Origin: Tritrichomonas foetus
Lineage: Eukaryota > Parabasalia > Tritrichomonadida > Tritrichomonadidae
Assembly: GCA_001839685.1 (NCBI GenBank)
Contig: MLAK01000798.1
Span: 9,402 to 62,213 of the forward strand
Direction of reading: 5' to 3'
DNA: 52,812 nt
The position numbers were made by a program, and so were the translations under genes. A model generated the notes under the pieces. It did no database searches. It saw only the letters and a list, made by a program, of their open reading frames with translations, and was not told the origin of the DNA. Below are positions 39,818 through 48,567 of this stretch, piece by piece (within the stretch, counting starts at the first letter, position 1; each line of letters opens with the position of its first letter).

Positions 39818-41086
39818 ATGAATTACCAAAATATGCAAGCAAACATAGGGTCGAATTTATTCGGAGACTACATTCTTCTTGAGCATATTGGTGCTGGAGA
39901 ATTTGCGCACGTATATAAAGCACGCCATAAGGATGTCGACTTTCCTCTTGCTATCAAGATCATGCAGAGAAATATCTTCGATAAACATTTTACTCATGAA
40001 ATCGAAATAATGAGCGAACTCAATCACAAAAGTATCGTGCAACTTTTTGACGTTGTTTTTTCCTCTCACAAGACACCTCTCACATCCAACTTAAATAATC
40101 AGGAAGGCGACCAAGAAGCATCAGAAAATTCAAATAGAGATACTGACATCGTTGGAATTGTAATGGAGTTCGTCGACAGTGGGACATTGGAGTCAATTTT
40201 ACCAATTTCGCAACCGCACGTGATTTTCAAATATTTTTCACAAATTTGCAACGCTTTAGACTATCTTCACAACGAGAAAAAGATAATCCATTGCGATATC
40301 AAAGCTACTAATATTATCATCGATAAGTACGATAATGCCAAACTGATTGATTTTGGGATGGGCCAAAAGATCGAAAACAGAAACAAAGTCTATGGCGGCT
40401 CGCCATTCTGCTTGGCTCCCGAGCAACTTAAAAAGGAAGTAATCGATGATAAAACCGACGTTTGGGCTTTGGGTGTTTTATTATATCGAATCGTTGCGAG
40501 AAAGTTTCCTTTTGTTTCAAGTGACAAGCGAATGCTTTTTGATATGATTCTGAACCAACCAATTGCTTTCCCTGAGGAGCTGTATATCGATGAAAACCTT
40601 CAGGATTTAATTTCTTTGATGCTCACCAAAGATCCAAAATTGAGGCCATCCATTAGGGATGTGATCAATCACAAGTGGTACCAAAGCATGACCGTGAGCG
40701 AGAAGTCAATGAGACACATGTTATTCAATTTGAAAACGAATAATGGACAAAGGCTAATAGTCAATACTTCTCGCATCTTCGACCAAAAGGACCTCATCCC
40801 ATGTGACGCTGATGGCGATTCAGGTTCAGAATCAAAAGATAATACAACACCAGAATTCGGAGGTTCTCGCGTTGTATCCCTTTTGAGATCCGCAAAATTC
40901 AAAGCGGAAAGAATGGCTCTTTCTCAGTGCGTGGTGCGGAAGAAAAAATATACAAAAATCTCAAAAATTCCGGCCATCAAATCGTTCGATAGCTACCAAC
41001 GATACATAAATCCAGTCACCATCAACGCTGCAGGAAAGCGTCTTCATAATAGGATCACCACTCCAATTGTTAATAAATGTTTTTAA
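39818..41086 (+). CDS. CAMK-like Ser/Thr protein kinase (non-RD)
   Basis: A 422-residue kinase. It has glycine loop GAGEFAHV (25-32), Lys47 in AIKIM, the catalytic loop HCDIKATN (158-165), DFG (178-180) and APE (200-202). KTDVWALGVLLYRIVARKFP and LMLTKDPKLRPS (268-279) place it in the CAMK/CAMKK/SNF1 region of kinases. The arginine before the catalytic Asp is Cys159, making it a non-RD kinase, and the usual Pro after Lys is Ala163. The catalytic residues remain, so activity is likely. A hydrophilic Asn/Glu insert (91-109) lies between strands 4 and 5. The tail (290-422) is basic and unrecognised. Substrate and exact subfamily are unknown. Confidence 0.88.
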   Translation: MNYQNMQANIGSNLFGDYILLEHIGAGEFAHVYKARHKDVDFPLAIKIMQRNIFDKHFTHEIEIMSELNHKSIVQLFDVVFSSHKTPLTSNLNNQEGDQEASENSNRDTDIVGIVMEFVDSGTLESILPISQPHVIFKYFSQICNALDYLHNEKKIIHCDIKATNIIIDKYDNAKLIDFGMGQKIENRNKVYGGSPFCLAPEQLKKEVIDDKTDVWALGVLLYRIVARKFPFVSSDKRMLFDMILNQPIAFPEELYIDENLQDLISLMLTKDPKLRPSIRDVINHKWYQSMTVSEKSMRHMLFNLKTNNGQRLIVNTSRIFDQKDLIPCDADGDSGSESKDNTTPEFGGSRVVSLLRSAKFKAERMALSQCVVRKKKYTKISKIPAIKSFDSYQRYINPVTINAAGKRLHNRITTPIVNKCF

Positions 41087-41342
41087 TTAGATAAAATGCT
41101 TCCCCCTTTTTTTTCATTTCATTTTCGTTTACCTTGATTTTAATGTTGCACTATAATAAATGATCGTTCAGACAAATTTTTCTCTAGGCCATGTTTTAAA
41201 CAGAGATGCTTTTATAACACAACATGAATGTTCTTGTGACTAAAAATTAATCTATGATTCATATCTTTTCCCTCATCATCAAGAAGAACATCAACACCTG
41301 AATTACTCAAGATAAAAAGAAAAAAAATAGGCATAAACGAAT

Positions 41343-42023
41343 TTAATCATCTTCTGGAGGAAGCGTCTTCAAGACTTTGGCGGGAACTCCACCAACAATG
41401 CAGTTCGAAGGTACATCTTCCGTCACAACGGATCCAGCTGCCACCGTCACATTGTCGCCTATCGTCACGCCCGGACAGATGACCGCGTTTCCTCCAATCC
41501 AACATCGCTTCCCGATCGTGACTCTTTCGGAGTACTCTGGCCCTTTCCTGGCCTTTCCGCTGATTGGATGCATGGCTGTGTAAATGGCGACATTTGGCCC
41601 GATGAGCGTTTCGTCGCCGATATTGATTGGGGTGGAATCAAGCATTGTTACGTTCCAGTTAATGAAGACGTCTTTTCCGATTGTTACATTGTATCCATAA
41701 TCGAGATAGATTGGCGGTTCGATGAAGAGGTTTTCAGGGAGTTCTTTCTTATTAAATAATTCGCGCATGAATTCTTTCATTTCTTCGGGACGATCTACTG
41801 AAGAGTTTTGATTAAAATTCTTGGTCGCGCGGCGCATACGATCGCGGAGTTGGCAGAGTTCGGCGTCTCCTGGCTTGTAATAATCGCTTGCTTCCATTTT
41901 TTCGCGTTCGCTGCGTGGATCATCGGCTGTCCACGGTTTTGGCTCGTGCCAGAGTGCTTTTGCAAAGCATCTACTAAAAGTAGATGGTGTTGATGATAAG
42001 GCTTTACTTGCGAAAGATAACAT
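41343..42023 (-). CDS. Maltose/galactoside O-acetyltransferase-like protein with N-terminal leader
   Basis: A 226-residue left-handed beta-helix acetyltransferase that transfers acetyl from acetyl-CoA to sugars. The Maa-type N-domain is SEREKMEASDYYKPGDAELC (38-57). Hexapeptide turns run from about 112 to 215 (NVTIGKDVF, INIGDETLIGPNV, VTIGKRCWIGGNAVICPGVT, IVGGVPAKVL), with active-site His152 in TAMHP. The bacterial family begins near residue 38, so the first 37 residues are extra: MLSFASKALSS...FSRCFAKAL. MLS plus a downstream R-x-F is the pattern of trichomonad hydrogenosomal presequences. The ATG at 42023 is preceded directly by TCACAA; the longer frame opens with TTG and is rejected. Bacterial ancestry is likely. 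The substrate is not defined. Confidence 0.9.
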   Translation of the reverse strand: MLSFASKALSSTPSTFSRCFAKALWHEPKPWTADDPRSEREKMEASDYYKPGDAELCQLRDRMRRATKNFNQNSSVDRPEEMKEFMRELFNKKELPENLFIEPPIYLDYGYNVTIGKDVFINWNVTMLDSTPINIGDETLIGPNVAIYTAMHPISGKARKGPEYSERVTIGKRCWIGGNAVICPGVTIGDNVTVAAGSVVTEDVPSNCIVGGVPAKVLKTLPPEDD

Positions 42024-42029
42024 TTGTGA
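42024..42029 (-). promoter_or_regulatory. Possible initiator of the acetyltransferase gene
   Basis: TCACAA lies directly before the ATG on the minus strand. If used, the leader would be about 4 bases, at the short end for trichomonads. Confidence 0.3.
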
Positions 42030-42443
42030 GGGATTTAAAAAGTCAATTGATGTTTTGAATTTTGTTTTCAAAAATTATGTGGCTGATAAAAATTGAGAAG
42101 GTATTTGGTCAAAAGCGATTTAGAAAATTGAATAGGCAGTTCAATTCATTTCCAAACATTGACAAGAATGATTCCATGATCTTCAAAAGACTAAATGATG
42201 ACACTTGTTAATATATAACACTAACTGTATATGAAACAGTCTTAATATTAAAGAATGATTTGTTCAGATGAGAGCTATCTTCGACATATATAAATTGACT
42301 TAATCATATTTTTGTTTTAGAATGATTCATTATCATGAATAAAATCGTCAAAGACAAAACTACGCGTAGTTTTAACTTCTATAAGTTAAAAGAATGAATA
42401 ATATCTTTAACAAAATAAAAATAAAAACAATGATAAAAAAGGC
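42030..42443. other. Intergenic, nothing recognised
   Basis: About 410 AT-rich bases between two minus-strand genes. No gene or repeat seen. Confidence 0.6.
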
Positions 42444-44400
42444 TTAGCTTTGGCTTGGTGGTTGGAGTTGCTGTTGTCTGTCTTTGAGATTAATGAGGAT
42501 CGATGATAAGTCTGTATATTCCGAATCGGTAGTTTCTACAAAATCCGTCAGAGTCACTTCAGCAATGTCTGTGTCACCATCAGCAAATTCCATCTGACTG
42601 TCTGTTTTATACATTGGCCAATGTTGAAATTCATCTTTTTCTTCAGTCTCTTTTTTCTCAACCTTTGGTTTACTTTGAACGATTTTTTCATGCGAAAGAA
42701 TCATTGTTCCATTCCTCAAATATTTAATTACATCTACATCTTCAGTATCATCTGATTCTTCCTTATTGATTTGCTCACCTTCAGTAGGAAGTGAAGACAT
42801 TAATTCTTCAAGGGAATCTTGTTGTTGTTGATGCAAAATAGCCAAATTTTCTCCATTTGTTTCATTATTATTTGTAGAGTTGGTGGGATTATTGTTTGCG
42901 TTATTTGAATTATTTAGAAATTCGCCTTTCAAAGCACGAATTGTTTTTAATGTTTTTGCTTTTGATGCTAATTTTTGCTTTCGTCGTCTCCAAACACTAT
43001 CAAGAAAAGTAAGTCGCTCAGTCGATGGATCATACATTGAATTCCTTCCTTCAAGTTTCTTTAAGTAAGAAAACAAAGTTTGATGAATTGTTTCAAGTGA
43101 TCGATCAATGTTTCGATTATCAATTTTTGGAACTAGGTGTTTATTTGCTCCTTTGGATAGATATGTTTGTACATATCTTATTGCTGAAAAATTACTTATA
43201 TATCTGTTTGCAGATGGATCTGTTGTCATATATTTTGCACGGACAGCAAACCTTTGCCTATGAAAGTCTTCTTTTTTGATGTAGATCAGAAACGGAACAA
43301 CGTTTGGAAAAGTTTGAACAACTTTCAACATAATGTTGATATTTAAGTGAACACCTTCAACAACAAGTGAAGCATGCGAATTAACAAATGATGAGACAAT
43401 ATTCATTAGCTGGTTTCCAACAAGATCAGATTGAGCCAAATATCCTTTGACACACTGTGTGTTAGATTTTAAAATAAAAAATGACAAAGAAAAAAACATT
43501 CAAAACAAGCAAAACAACAAAATTAAAATGAGAAGTCATTTGATATTTGCGTTATTATATCTTTTTCATCTTTTGACATTTTTCTGATTCTCAGAAAATG
43601 TTTGGATGAAGGGATAAAAGTAAATGATTATTATAATATTGATACTATTCTAAATTATATGAATGCGTTGGATAAAAAAAAATGATAAACTTGCTTGTTT
43701 GTGAGAATGTTTTGGGTTTTCTTGTCATTTTGAAACAAACTCTTTCTTCTTCACTCATTGTATGATCAGGATCAACAAGATCTCCACATTCGTAAGTTGA
43801 TTTATATAAAATTGGATAATCTTTCTGTGGATAAAAAGTTCGCATTGCGTGTCTGATGGAATCCGTTGAAAGAATGTGCTCAACCGACATTCTGCTGGCG
43901 ATGAGGCTTGCAATTGTTGATTTTCCTGTTCCTGGGGCTCCACTTAAAAGGACAATAAAAAACCGTCGATTTTCTGTGAAATCTAATGCAAGTCGAAAAT
44001 CAACGCAATAGCGAACTTTTCGGAACATATGAACGTGCAAAGCCGCACACACTAGTCTGTGAAATTGCATACGAGTCAATACTAAAAAACCTCGCGAATA
44101 GGTTCTCAAATTTCGAAATATATCTGATGATGATCCAAGAATTTGGGCAGCCTCAGGGCCTGGGCAATTCTGTAAGAACGAGAAAATCCATTCCGCCATA
44201 CTGTTGTTAAGTGGTGCCTGGCATCCCATTGCACGGATAGTATTTGAAAGCGATTGTGATGTATAGCGGCGCATAAAGTGAGGCTGATTTGGATCAATAA
44301 CTGGGCGTTGCTCATGTTCGAAAATGATGTCAGGCATGCCATCGATCATTGTGTAGATTGAGTTGATATTGCGGGGAAGCTTATCTTCAACTTTCGCCAT
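42444..44400 (-). CDS. LPA1 / 2-phosphoglycerate-kinase-like P-loop protein, two exons
   Basis: Exon 1 (44400-43741, 220 codons) and exon 2 (43454-42444) join in phase across a 286-base intron to give 556 residues. Exon 1 has RRYTSQSLSNTIRAMGC (44-60), the P-loop GAPGTGKS (154-161) and ILSTDSIRHAMRTF (176-189). Exon 2 opens CVKGYLAQSDLV and has VVEGVHLN, IKKEDFHRQRFAVRAKYMT and KHLVPKIDN. The whole order matches plant LPA1 (low phytic acid 1) and archaeal 2-phosphoglycerate kinase relatives, so a small-molecule kinase linked to inositol phosphate metabolism is the best guess. The C-terminal about 180 residues are acidic, Asn/Gln-rich and unrecognised. The ATG at 44400, six bases after an initiator TCATTA, is preferred to one 13 codons upstream. 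Confidence 0.85.
43455..43740 (-). other. Spliceosomal intron, 286 nt
   Basis: On the minus strand the 3' end reads TCTAACACACAG, matching the combined branch point and acceptor motif ACTAACACACAG of Trichomonas introns at 11 of 12 positions. The only nearby donor that fits is GTTTGT after GAAAGA (Trichomonas consensus GTATGT). Removing it joins ...SEEER to CVKGYLAQ in frame and restores the LPA1-like order. The intron interior has stops in the frame. Confidence 0.85.
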
Positions 44401-44402
44401 GT

Positions 44403-44408
44403 TAATGA
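44403..44408 (-). promoter_or_regulatory. Initiator of the LPA1-like gene
   Basis: TCATTA on the minus strand fully matches the trichomonad Inr. Its A lies six bases before the ATG at 44400, so the in-frame ATG at 44439 would not be transcribed. Confidence 0.6.
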
Positions 44409-46021
44409 TGATCGAATGATGGTGAATTTTTGTTATCATTGATGGTGAATGTTATCGTTCCATATCTGTCCATTTAATAATTGAATTATTCAAAAGAATG
44501 GAAAATTTCACAATTTCATTTTCAGAAACAAACTAACCCCTATTGCATTTTTCCCATGTACAAGTAAAGAAGAAGAAATGATTCTCATTTTCTCAATACC
44601 ACTTTTTGCAACATATTTCTCTGAGAAGGGTAAGCTCCTCATTGCTAACATCACAACCAATAAATATGATATTTTCAAGAGCAGTCGTTCTTTTTAGATA
44701 AAGATATCTTAATAAATTCAATGTGAAAATATGAAAATAATTCAGAAGAAAAAAATAGAATGGACTGAAATCCAACTTCCAGGGGAGATATGAGAAACAC
44801 GTGAAGTGAAAGGTCAAATAAAGGTCAAAAGTGGAAATGATCGAAATTGAAACATCTTTCAATAATGCAGAAGGTGTTGCATTGATGTTCCAGGACTATG
44901 TTAACATAATGTGAGAATTCAAAAATTGTAACAAGGGTTTATTTTAATGTTCGAGGTCATGATAGCATTCAATATTTGACATCTATTAATTGCTTGCCGA
45001 CTTTTTATTCTCTTATCTATTCTCATTATTATGAAATCACAGGAAATGGGCTTTTGTGACTTCTGAAAATCAAAACATTATCAATTTCTATATAAAGCTT
45101 TAGATGATCAAGTACCTATGGTATTATTTCGCGAATGTTCATTTCCCAAAGATTGGTAAAGTTTATCGAACTTCTGGAAATCGATCATGAACGTGGATTG
45201 TGACTGCACAGACACATTGGCCCTTTAGTCCACTCAAGTGTTGCAAACCAACTAATCCAGAAAGGCCCGCTTGGGAACAATTTTTCAATTGTGGTGATTA
45301 ATTCGTTGGAAATCATTCTTTGAATTGAAAATGAATGAGCATACTTTAATGATATTATATCCTGATCATTTTCCTTATGCAATGAAAATTGGTGCAGATA
45401 AATTCAATTTTCCCCTCTTTCTATTTAATTTTCAAATTCAATATCATATCTTTTTATGATGCATTTCCTCATAATAGTTACATTTACAGTTAGATATCTA
45501 CAATCAATATTGAGATCGATTACCTAAATCTATATATGTTACAAATAAATGCAGCAATGATTATGAGTGATCAAAATCTGTATTTATAAGCATATCCATA
45601 TTCGTAAGTATATCTGGTATAATGTGTCGAATAATTTATTTGAAAGTTAACTTCAAAGATGATGAAAATGGATTTAACTTCCTCCTCATGTGATGTCCTT
45701 TTCAGTGATTTTGCATGCAAAGGAAATAAATTAAATGCCAATGATTCGGCAAAATGTGATAGTAAAAAAGTATTGTGATAAAAAGACGATATTTCTTTTC
45801 TGTTATTTGAGAGTTATTTCTGTTTTATATCGAATACGAAATCCGGATTTCACCTCGAAAAATAATCTAGATTCTGAATCAGCAGTCAAAGTTATAAGAA
45901 TTTTTTCTGTGCTTCGGAATTCACAATTGTGTTTTTATTGTGAATCTGTGAATTAATTCAATTAATATTTCTAAAGGTAAATCTTGATCGTAAACAAATT
46001 ATTCAGAAATCCGTAGCAAAA
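44409..46021. other. 1.6-kb divergent intergenic region
   Basis: No supported gene. Short protein-like stretches occur on the plus strand (for example ALDDQVPMVLFRECSFPKDW near 45100-45160) broken by stops. They may be a decayed gene, but I match them to no family. Small frames at 44593-44862, 45185-45382 and 45735-45956 look random. Confidence 0.5.
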
Positions 46022-46027
46022 TCATTA
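46022..46027 (+). promoter_or_regulatory. Initiator of the seven-helix protein gene
   Basis: TCATTA; starting at its A gives a 26-base leader before ATG 46050. Confidence 0.5.
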
Positions 46028-46049
46028 AAACATCAAGATATTCAAATAT

Positions 46050-47522
46050 ATGCAACTATTCCTCTTTATTTTTTTTGTCCAATCATATCGTACATGGTAT
46101 AACATTAATCAAGACAGTCAATCCCTATCATTACCATCATTTTCTTTCCAGGCTGGTGGAATATTCAATATTTCATTCACAAAAGCAGCAGCAGATTATG
46201 TTTATGTTGGTCTATGTAACACTAATGAATTCAAAATGGTAAAATCAATTTCAAATATCGACGATTCTTTGTGTTTGAATTTTAATAATAATGCTCAATT
46301 TTCTGTAAAACATTCTGAAATTGTTAAAATAGAGAATTTAGAAGGAACATATAATGGAAATATTTCCGATTCTGGTGTTTACAAAACTGTTTTTTTTACA
46401 TGTGGACAAACGTTTTCGAAATATGATATTCTATTAACTTTTCAAAACCCTTTATCGAATTTATCAGCAGATATTCAACCATTATTGTATGAAAAACCAG
46501 TTCTACTGATATTCATTACTATTATTATGATATTATGGGTATCGAACTGGATCAGGTTTTTTTCAAAATTTACATTGAAGAATTATCTTCATTTGATGAT
46601 CACATTTTCTTTGTTTTTAAACTTTATAAGTGTCATGACATACTACATTGAGATTTATGTTGCAAGTAGATATGAAACCTACACAAACTTAGTTATTTCA
46701 TATTCCAAAATTGTTGTTCATTCAATATTTGAAGTTACTTTATTTAGTACTTTATTGCTTGCTGGAAAAGGTTGGTCGATAGTATTCGAAAAGCTCAGTA
46801 ATTCGAATGTTATTATCTCAATTAGCTTTTCTTTTTTAACTATTTTAACTCAGTCACTATTAAATTATTTAGATATAAACTTTGTGAATCAATGGGAAAT
46901 ACCACTCATCATCATTGCTGTGTTTTTTGTTTCATTATATATTAGAGAACTTGTGAATGGAATACAGAATGCAACTGATAATATAATTGCACATATGTAT
47001 GTTATTGCTAAATCTGGAATTGATTCAACAACAACTCCAATTTTTTACAAATTTAAAATGCTTTCATCTTTAACATACTCCTTGTTTACTTATTTCGTCT
47101 TGAAAACGCTGATTATTTCAATCAAACATTTAACATATATTGACTTTTGGATTATTGAACTTGTTTCGGATATTCTCAATATAGCAATTATTGGAAATGC
47201 TGCCTGGTTTTTTAAATTAAGTAATCCAAAAATGAAAGATTACACAATGCTTGAATGCAATGCATCATTTGAAGAAAGTGATGAAATCAAGGAAGAAGAA
47301 AAAGAGGAAATTGTTTACCTAGAAGATATAGAATATTTAAATAAGAAAAGCGAGAAATTAAGCAAAGGGCTTCTAATTTGGGAAATTGGCACAAAACTTC
47401 CTAAACAACCATTTTTAAAAATGAAAGAATCTGAAATAAAGAAAAAACAAGTATCAAAAAAGAAAGAAAATAATGACGACCTTAAAGACCAGTTAATTGA
47501 TTCCCCAAAAGTAACTGTTTAG
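46050..47522 (+). CDS. Seven-transmembrane GOST / GPR180-TMEM145-like protein
   Basis: A 490-residue membrane protein. A signal peptide (1-12, LFLFIFFV) precedes a lumenal or extracellular domain (about 14-148) with four cysteines and several NxS/T sites. Seven hydrophobic helices lie at about 150-168, 180-200, 213-238, 252-272, 281-299, 337-357 and 365-389. The LLLAGKGW motif (235-242) closing helix 3 is characteristic of the GPR180/TMEM145/Lung-7TM (GOST) superfamily. The cytoplasmic tail (390-490) is highly charged, Glu-rich then Lys-rich. Relatives act in Golgi and endosomal trafficking or as orphan receptors, so either role is possible here. The trichomonad function is unknown. An initiator TCATTA lies 26 bases upstream. 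Confidence 0.82.
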   Translation: MQLFLFIFFVQSYRTWYNINQDSQSLSLPSFSFQAGGIFNISFTKAAADYVYVGLCNTNEFKMVKSISNIDDSLCLNFNNNAQFSVKHSEIVKIENLEGTYNGNISDSGVYKTVFFTCGQTFSKYDILLTFQNPLSNLSADIQPLLYEKPVLLIFITIIMILWVSNWIRFFSKFTLKNYLHLMITFSLFLNFISVMTYYIEIYVASRYETYTNLVISYSKIVVHSIFEVTLFSTLLLAGKGWSIVFEKLSNSNVIISISFSFLTILTQSLLNYLDINFVNQWEIPLIIIAVFFVSLYIRELVNGIQNATDNIIAHMYVIAKSGIDSTTTPIFYKFKMLSSLTYSLFTYFVLKTLIISIKHLTYIDFWIIELVSDILNIAIIGNAAWFFKLSNPKMKDYTMLECNASFEESDEIKEEEKEEIVYLEDIEYLNKKSEKLSKGLLIWEIGTKLPKQPFLKMKESEIKKKQVSKKKENNDDLKDQLIDSPKVTV

Positions 47523-47669
47523 AAAACAATTTATTGTTATTTATTAGAATATAGAATATGACATGAATTATTGTTTGTTAATATAAAAGTATTGTTTTAT
47601 AATCATTCATTTTATTTATTTATTTAACACATATTATCTTGGCAAAGCCGCAAAAAGTCGAAATGACTT

Positions 47670-48476
47670 TTAAAAGTCAAAATTCATTTTCCCAGATTTT
47701 ATCAGCTGATAAGCAACTGATGCAAGTGCTAATGTTGATACATCATTTGAAACAAAGCACACATCCCTTAATTTGATAATATGCTGCGTAATTTGTTCAT
47801 CTGGATCAGCTCCTCCACATTTTCCTTCAATATGAGAGATTTCAGTTTGAGACATTTTCATTCGAATTGCGAAGAAAGATGTTGAATCGGCAGTTATATA
47901 ATGATTAGTTGCAAATATACAAGAATTTTGTTTTGAAGTTTTAATATTATTTATTGTTGATGATAAATCTTTTGAAGTGTCATCGTAAAACAATTTTCCT
48001 AAATCAACCAAATCTGATTCATCAACTTTAATATTACATTCTTCAAGGAATTCTTGAAGTGCAGCAGCTTTAAAATTACTTCCTGGTTCAATCATTCCAG
48101 AAGGAAACTCATACATTAGTTTTCCACAACCTATTCTTGGTTGTCGTACCAAAATAGTAAATATTTCACCTGTTTCTTTACATTTAATTATTGGTAAAAT
48201 CATTGAAGATCCATTTGAGATTAAAAAACGACTAATTTTATATTCTTTTTGATTCTTAGTTTCAATATTATCATCAATAAATTCTATATATGTTGCTTCT
48301 GCTTCAATAAATCCAATTTTAGGACCTGGAAAAACATCAACCGACATTATTCTTAGCTTCAAAACATGAATTGATGGATCGATTGAATCAGCCCATTTTG
48401 CGATTGTTGAAGATTTTGAAAATAATTCATATGGGAAGTTTTTTGGATATTCAATAGAAAAAGGAAAATTATGCAT
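47670..48476 (-). CDS. Nudix hydrolase, ADP-sugar diphosphatase-like
   Basis: A 268-residue Nudix protein. The box region is FPSGMIEPGSNFKAAALQEF then LEECNI (125-149). It keeps the metal-binding QExxEE core (Glu142, Glu145, Glu146) but has Ser133 for the usual Glu, Gln141 for Arg and Asn148 for Gly. The preceding VRQPRIGCGKLMYEFPSG and the later IEGKCGGADPDEQ (216-228) resemble plant NUDX14-type ADP-sugar diphosphatases, which cleave ADP-ribose or ADP-glucose. An insert (170-195) interrupts the fold. The start is supported by TCACTT 19 bases upstream. The substrate assignment is tentative. Confidence 0.85.
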   Translation of the reverse strand: MHNFPFSIEYPKNFPYELFSKSSTIAKWADSIDPSIHVLKLRIMSVDVFPGPKIGFIEAEATYIEFIDDNIETKNQKEYKISRFLISNGSSMILPIIKCKETGEIFTILVRQPRIGCGKLMYEFPSGMIEPGSNFKAAALQEFLEECNIKVDESDLVDLGKLFYDDTSKDLSSTINNIKTSKQNSCIFATNHYITADSTSFFAIRMKMSQTEISHIEGKCGGADPDEQITQHIIKLRDVCFVSNDVSTLALASVAYQLIKSGKMNFDF

Positions 48477-48491
48477 TGCAATGAAAACTAA

Positions 48492-48497
48492 AAGTGA
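48492..48497 (-). promoter_or_regulatory. Initiator of the Nudix gene
   Basis: TCACTT on the minus strand; its A lies 19 bases before the ATG at 48476. Confidence 0.55.
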
Positions 48498-48567
48498 CAG
48501 CGGTTAGAATTATAAAGAAATACTCTCAAAAATAGATATTAATGGTAAAAACATTTTTATTTCTAAA

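Noticed and set aside
44593..44862. 89-codon minus-strand frame with a faint leucine-rich-repeat look
   Set aside because: Only one weak repeat-like segment and a Phe/Tyr-rich remainder; not enough to call a gene.
45185..45382. 65-codon minus-strand frame
   Set aside because: No domain, no initiator, and composition typical of random antisense frames.
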